Below the pieces are notes generated by a model. It was given only the letters and a program-made list of their open reading frames with translations. It made no database searches and was not told the DNA's origin. From assembly GCA_035275105.1 (NCBI GenBank), contig DATENL010000007.1:1-9068 (forward strand): a stretch of DNA of 9,068 nt, read 5' to 3'. The stretch's first letter is position 1, and every line of letters starts with the position of its first letter. The translations under genes and the position numbers were made by a program. Origin of the DNA: AC-37 sp035275105. Lineage in GTDB: Bacteria > Actinomycetota > Thermoleophilia > Solirubrobacterales > Thermoleophilaceae. Below are positions 5,821 through 9,068 of this stretch, one piece after another.

Positions 5821-7014
5821 GTGATCGTGGACGCCGTCCGCACGCCGATCGGCCGCTACGCGGGCGTTCTCTCCACCGTGCGGCCGGACGACCTCGCCGC
5901 GCGGGTCGTCGAGGCGGTCGTCGCGCGGGGCGACCTGCCGCCCGACTCGATCGACGACGTGATCCTCGGCGCGACCAACCAGGCGGGCGAGGACAACCGC
6001 AACGTCGCGCGGATGGCCGCCCTCCTGGCGGGACTGCCGGTCGAGGTCCCGGGCGCGACGGTCAACCGGCTGTGCGCGTCGGGGCTCGAGGCCGTGAGCC
6101 AGGCGGCGCGCGCGGTGCGCGTCGGCGAGGGCGACCTGCTCCTGGGCGGCGGCGTCGAGTCGATGAGCCGCGCGCCGTTCGTGATGCTCAAGCCCGACCG
6201 GGCGTTCCCGCGCGGGCCGCGCGAGATGGTCGACACCACGCTCGGCTGGCGCCTCGTGAACCCGCGGATGGAGGAGCGCTACTCGACGGAGGCCATGGGC
6301 GAGACGGCCGAGAACGTCGCCGAGCGCTACGGCGTGTCGCGCGAGGACCAGGACGAGTTCGCGCTCGAGTCGCACCGGCGCGCGGTCGCCGCGACCGAGG
6401 CGGGCCGCTTCGACGACGAGGTCGTGACGGTCGAGGTCGCGCAGCGCAAGGGGCCGCCGGTGACAGTGCACTCCGACGAGGGACCGCGGCCGGACACCAC
6501 GCTCGAGCGGCTCGCGTCGCTCCGGCCCGCGTTCCGCGAGGGCGGGACCGTGACCGCCGGCAACTCGTCGCAGCTCAACGACGGCGCCGCGTGCCTCGTC
6601 GTATGCAGCGAGGAGCGCGCCCGCGAGCTCGACCGCGAGCCGCTCGCGCGCGTCGTGGCGACGGCGGCGGCCGGGGTCGACCCGGCGTACATGGGCGTCG
6701 GCCCCGTGCCGGCCACCCGCAAGGCGCTGGCGCTCGCCGGGCTTCGGGTCGACGACCTCGACCTGGTCGAGCTGAACGAGGCGTTCGCCGCGCAGGTGCT
6801 CGCGTCGATCCGCGAGCTCGGCATCCCGCACGAGAAGCTGAACGTGAACGGCGGGGCGATCGCGCTCGGTCACCCGCTGGGCTCCTCCGGCGCGCGCCTG
6901 CTCGGAACGCTGATCTGGGAGCTCCGCCGTCGCGGCGGCCGCTACGGGCTGGCGACGATGTGCATCGGCGTCGGCCAGGGCCTGGCGATGATCGTCGAGA
7001 ACCCCGCGGCGTAG
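5821..7014 (+). CDS. Thiolase (acetyl-CoA C-acyltransferase family)
   Basis: It catalyses thiolytic cleavage of 3-ketoacyl-CoA, or the reverse condensation of two acyl-CoAs, and would serve fatty acid beta-oxidation or acetoacetyl-CoA formation. The length of 397 residues is normal. Signatures are VDAVRTPIGRY at the N-terminus, NRLCASGLEAV with nucleophile Cys85, GGVESMSRAP, ELNEAFAAQ, GGAIALGHPLGSSGAR with His351, and MCIGVGQG with Cys381. All catalytic residues are intact. Substrate chain length cannot be judged, and no partner hydratase or dehydrogenase gene is adjacent. The start is uncertain. GTG 5821 gives MIVDAVRTP, a residue or two shorter than usual. The frame is open upstream to an in-frame TAG at 5788, and reading from ATC 5800 would give ITEPRSAVIVDAVRTP, a more typical thiolase N-terminus, but ATC is a very rare start. 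Confidence 0.95.
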   Translation: MIVDAVRTPIGRYAGVLSTVRPDDLAARVVEAVVARGDLPPDSIDDVILGATNQAGEDNRNVARMAALLAGLPVEVPGATVNRLCASGLEAVSQAARAVRVGEGDLLLGGGVESMSRAPFVMLKPDRAFPRGPREMVDTTLGWRLVNPRMEERYSTEAMGETAENVAERYGVSREDQDEFALESHRRAVAATEAGRFDDEVVTVEVAQRKGPPVTVHSDEGPRPDTTLERLASLRPAFREGGTVTAGNSSQLNDGAACLVVCSEERARELDREPLARVVATAAAGVDPAYMGVGPVPATRKALALAGLRVDDLDLVELNEAFAAQVLASIRELGIPHEKLNVNGGAIALGHPLGSSGARLLGTLIWELRRRGGRYGLATMCIGVGQGLAMIVENPAA

Positions 7015-7027
7015 CCGACCCACCCCC

Positions 7028-7047
7028 GGCCCCCCGGCGCTCGGGCC
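7028..7047 (+). terminator. Weak hairpin between thiolase and molybdate operon
   Basis: GGCCC (7028-7032) can pair with GGGCC (7043-7047) across ten bases; CCCG/CGGG inside is an alternative fold. There is no T-tract, so as an intrinsic terminator this is weak. It is the only hairpin of note in the 55 bases between the thiolase stop and the palindrome, and may be chance in such GC-rich sequence. Confidence 0.2.
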
Positions 7048-7057
7048 CTTCAGCCAG

Positions 7058-7082
7058 TCTGCCTATGCAATGCTTAGGCAGA
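7058..7082. promoter_or_regulatory. 25-bp near-perfect palindrome, candidate operator of the molybdate operon
   Basis: The arms TCTGCCTA (7058-7065) and TAGGCAGA (7075-7082) are exact reverse complements. Inside, GCA (7067-7069) pairs with TGC (7071-7073) around a central A7070. Only the T7066/T7074 pair mismatches, so 11 of 12 pairs match. Its centre coincides with one possible ATG (7070) of the regulator gene and its right edge touches the other (7082). A dimeric HTH protein would bind such a site, and binding here would block transcription or translation of the whole operon. Autoregulation by the adjacent HTH/Mop protein is inferred. Confidence 0.6.
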
Positions 7083-7471
7083 TGTCTCGGGACGTCTCGC
7101 TCGGGGAGGCCGCCAAGGCGCTCGGCGTCAGCGCCGACACGCTTCGCCGCTGGGACCGCGCCGGGAAGCTCGCGACGACGCGCGACGCCCAGGGACGGCG
7201 GCGCGTGGCGGTCGAGGAGGTCGAGCGGCTGCGCGAGCGGCCGTCGCGGCACCTGACGAATCAGCCGCTGTCCGCGCGCAACCGGTTCCCGGGCGTCGTG
7301 ACGTCCGTCGAGGTGGACGGCGTCATGGCGCTCGTGGAGATCGAGGCCGGGCCGTTCCGCGTGACGGCCGCGATCACGCGCGACTCGGTGGAGGAGCTCG
7401 GGCTCGCGGAGGGGGTCGAGGCCACGGCGACCGTCAAGGCGACGTCGGTGATGGTCGACCGCGCGAAGTGA
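7082..7471 (+). CDS. Molybdate-responsive regulator: MerR/excisionase-type HTH fused to a Mop (TOBE) domain
   Basis: The 129-residue product has two parts. Residues 1-50 form a MerR/excisionase-type winged helix: SLGEAAKALGVSADTLRRWDRAGKL, then the wing TRDAQGRRRVAVEEVERL. Residues 63-127 are a molbindin/Mop domain: LSARNRFPGVV, AAITRDSVEELGL, ATVKATSVMV, the family's oxyanion-binding core. It should act as a single-component sensor that binds molybdate (or tungstate) and DNA, comparable to ModE but with a different DNA-binding domain and one Mop unit. Oligomers would be needed to complete the binding sites. It heads the mod operon, and its TGA shares its A with the modA ATG. ATG 7082 is chosen because its product starts just before the HTH. 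In-frame ATG 7070, at the palindrome centre, would add four residues. Neither has a good Shine-Dalgarno, and leaderless translation is possible. Confidence 0.88.
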   Translation: MSRDVSLGEAAKALGVSADTLRRWDRAGKLATTRDAQGRRRVAVEEVERLRERPSRHLTNQPLSARNRFPGVVTSVEVDGVMALVEIEAGPFRVTAAITRDSVEELGLAEGVEATATVKATSVMVDRAK

Positions 7472-8169
7472 TGCGGACGGCGGTCGCCGTCGCGGCCCTC
7501 GCGGCCGTGCTCGGGCTGGCGGGATGCGGCGGCGGCGCGGGTGACCAGGAGCTGAAGGTCTCCGCCGCCGCGTCGCTGAAGCAGGCGTTCACCGCCTACG
7601 AGCCCCACGCCCATTACTCGTTCGCCGGCTCGGACCAGCTCGCGGCGCAGATCCGGTCGGGCGTGAGGCCGGACGTGTACGCCGCCGCCAACACGGAGCT
7701 GCCCCAGGACCTCCACGTCCACGGCCTGGTCGAGCGGCCGATCGTGTTCGCGCGCAACCGGCTGGTGCTCGTAGCCCGCTCGCAGCGGATCCGCTCGCTG
7801 GCCGACGCCGCGCGGCCGGGCGTGAAGGTCGCGATCGGCTCGCCCACCGTCCCGGCGGGCAAGTACGCGCGCAAGGTGCTGGCGGCCAGCGGCGACGACG
7901 GCCGCCGCGTGCTCCGGAACGTGCGCTCGCAGGAGCCCGACGTGGCCGGCGTGGTCGGCAAGGTGGAGCAGGGCGCGGTCGACGCCGGCTTCGTATACGC
8001 GACCGACGCGCGCGCCGCCCGCCTGCGCGCGATCGAGCTGCCCCAGTCCGAGGCGAGCTACGCGGTTGCGATCGTGAGGAGGAGCAACGCCGCGCGCGCG
8101 TTCGTGCGCGGCCTGCTCGAGGCCCGCGGACGGCGAGCGCTCCTGCGGGCGGGGTTCCGGCTGCCGTGA
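7471..8169 (+). CDS. modA: Molybdate ABC transporter substrate-binding lipoprotein ModA
   Basis: It captures molybdate (and usually tungstate) outside the membrane and delivers it to ModBC. The N-terminus is a lipoprotein signal with lipobox LAGC and lipidated Cys19, as expected for a Gram-positive-type binding protein. Family motifs are SAAASLKQAF, FAGSDQLAAQIRSGVRPDVYAAA, IVFARNRLVLVA, KVAIGSPTVPAGKYARKVL and DVAGVVGKVEQGAVDAGFVYATDAR. Serines, a valine and a tyrosine suitable for oxyanion binding are present. At 232 residues it is rather short: the segment between SLK and FAGS is about ten residues shorter than in typical ModA proteins, trimming one surface helix. ATG 7471 overlaps the regulator's TGA by one base; GTG 7468, overlapping by four, is the alternative. 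Translational coupling is likely. Confidence 0.92.
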   Translation: MRTAVAVAALAAVLGLAGCGGGAGDQELKVSAAASLKQAFTAYEPHAHYSFAGSDQLAAQIRSGVRPDVYAAANTELPQDLHVHGLVERPIVFARNRLVLVARSQRIRSLADAARPGVKVAIGSPTVPAGKYARKVLAASGDDGRRVLRNVRSQEPDVAGVVGKVEQGAVDAGFVYATDARAARLRAIELPQSEASYAVAIVRRSNAARAFVRGLLEARGRRALLRAGFRLP

Positions 8170-8954
8170 CCGAGTCCGGACGGTCGCGCGGCGGGCGCCG
8201 CATGACCGGCTTCCGCATCGTCTCGACGCTCGCCCTCGCGCTCGCGCTTGCCTTCCTCACGCTCCCGGTCGTAGCGATCTTCGTCCACACCGGGCCCGGC
8301 GCCCTCCTCGAGAGCCTCGGCGACGACGCCGCGCTCGATGCGCTCCGCCTGAGCCTCGAGACGAGCGCCATCGCGCTGGCGATCGACGTCGTCGTCGGCA
8401 CGCCGGCGGCGTACCTGCTCGCCACGCGCCGCTTTCGCGGGCGCGCGCTGGTCACGACGCTGATCGAGCTCCCGCTCGTGCTGCCGCCCGCGGTCGCCGG
8501 CGTCGGGCTGCTCGCCGCGTTCGGGCCGAATGGCCTCGTGGACGCCGGCCTGGTGCTCGAGACCGCCGGAGTCGTCGCGGCGCTCACGTTCGTCTCGGCG
8601 CCCTTCTACGTCCGCCAGGCGCAGGCGTCGTTCGGGGCGATCGACCCGTCGCTGCTCGAGGCTTCCCGCACGCTCGGCGCCGGTCCGGCGCGCACGTTCG
8701 CGCGGGTCGCGGTTCCCGTCGCCCGCAGCGGGCTCGCCGCCGGCGCCGCGCTCGCCTGGGGCCGCGCGCTCGGGGAGTTCGGCGCGACGCTCATGTTCGC
8801 CGGCTCGTTCCGGGGCGTCACCCAGACGGCGCCGCTCGCCATCTACGAGCGCTTCGGCACCGACTTCACGTCGGCGCTGGCGCTGGCCGCGATCCTCGTG
8901 GCGGTTTCGCTCGCGGTGCTCCTGTCGGTCAAGGCCGTCGATGCTCCGGCTTGA
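8166..8954 (+). CDS. modB: Molybdate ABC transporter permease ModB
   Basis: Membrane channel subunit of the molybdate importer, 262 residues. After a basic N-terminal stretch (SGRSRGGRR) the first span is at about 20-40. Further hydrophobic segments follow, including LIELPLVLPPAVAGVGLLAAFGP, the family's conserved periplasm-facing region. The EAA coupling motif, where ModC docks, is EASRTLGAGPARTFARVAVP (about 165-184), continuing into ALAWGRALGEFGATLMFAG, a hallmark of ModB/CysT-type permeases. GTG 8166 overlaps the modA stop in GTGA, supporting this start by coupling; in-frame ATG 8202 is an alternative that would drop the basic leader. Tungstate or sulfate permeases look similar, but ModA and the Mop regulator make molybdate the best call. 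Confidence 0.93.
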   Translation: MTESGRSRGGRRMTGFRIVSTLALALALAFLTLPVVAIFVHTGPGALLESLGDDAALDALRLSLETSAIALAIDVVVGTPAAYLLATRRFRGRALVTTLIELPLVLPPAVAGVGLLAAFGPNGLVDAGLVLETAGVVAALTFVSAPFYVRQAQASFGAIDPSLLEASRTLGAGPARTFARVAVPVARSGLAAGAALAWGRALGEFGATLMFAGSFRGVTQTAPLAIYERFGTDFTSALALAAILVAVSLAVLLSVKAVDAPA

Positions 8955-9068
8955 GACCCCCGACGCGGCGCTGGACGTGGCGCCCGGGGCGCCGCTGGCG
9001 CTGGCCGGTCCATCGGGCGCGGGCAAGACCTCGCTGCTGCGCCTGGTGGCGGGGCTCGCGCGGGCGCC
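8941..9068 (+). CDS. modC: Molybdate ABC transporter ATP-binding protein ModC, 3' end outside the window
   Basis: Only the first 42 codons are present. They read MLRLETPDAALDVAPG and then the Walker A loop GPSGAGKTS (23-31) and LLRLVAGLARA, the start of an ABC ATPase. The signature motif, Walker B and any C-terminal Mop domain lie beyond the edge. The N-terminus before Walker A is several residues shorter than in E. coli ModC. ATG 8941 overlaps the modB end by 14 bases and follows AAGG (8931-8934) at six bases. The position directly after modB makes ModC by far the likeliest identity; the visible sequence alone would only say ABC ATPase. Confidence 0.85.
   Translation, partial: MLRLETPDAALDVAPGAPLALAGPSGAGKTSLLRLVAGLARA

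Noticed and set aside
5725..7023. Long minus-strand open frame (432 codons) antisense to the thiolase
   Set aside because: Arg/Ala/Gly/His-rich composition with no recognisable motif; it mirrors the thiolase, whose catalytic motifs are all intact. Such shadows are expected in DNA this GC-rich.
7028..7047. Strong intrinsic terminator after the thiolase
   Set aside because: Only a five-base stem with a ten-base loop and no T-tract, so it is listed as a weak hairpin and not as a confident terminator.
8058..9026. Minus-strand open frame (322 codons) antisense to modA-modB-modC
   Set aside because: Arg/Glu/Gly-rich low-complexity product without family signatures, while modB on the plus strand is unmistakable.
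1..9068. Defence system, CRISPR array, prophage or insertion sequence
   Set aside because: No regularly spaced repeats, transposase, integrase or nuclease signatures, and composition is even across the window.

Overview
The window is about 9.1 kb of very GC-rich DNA with GTG and TTG starts, tightly packed genes and strong third-position GC. The thiosulfate sulfurtransferase closely resembles the actinobacterial CysA2 type. The secreted protein's C-terminal half looks like domains I associate with Thermoleophilia (Solirubrobacterales or Gaiellales). I infer a high-GC actinobacterium, probably of that class. I see no rRNA, tRNA, CRISPR array, insertion sequence, phage gene or integration scar; it reads as ordinary chromosome.

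Layout from left to right. (1) The 3' part of a CoA-pyrophosphatase-type Nudix hydrolase (+). (2) A minus-strand pair, sulfurtransferase then lipoprotein, joined by a TTG/TGA overlap. (3) A divergent spacer, then a class I glutamine amidotransferase-like hydrolase of the peptidase C26/PuuD family (+). It converges on a compact Rossmann-fold protein (-) with a 100-bp overlap. (4) An alpha/beta hydrolase (+) converging on a secreted protein with a PPC-like domain (-); both stop inside the same CTAG. (5) A small acidic membrane-anchored protein (-) upstream of the secreted protein. (6) A thiolase (+), divergent from the small protein. (7) A molybdate-uptake operon (+) running off the right edge: a fused HTH/Mop-domain regulator, modA, modB and the start of modC.

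The molybdate operon is the clearest functional unit. A regulator that should bind both DNA and molybdate precedes the ABC transporter genes, every junction overlaps, and a 25-bp near-perfect palindrome lies at the regulator's start codon. The most plausible reading is an autoregulated, molybdate-sensing uptake operon. The palindrome is the best candidate for a little-described element here, although the general system type is known. The other genes show no obvious shared pathway. Recurrent features are convergent genes whose stops overlap, and -10 boxes placed exactly where leaderless transcripts would start.
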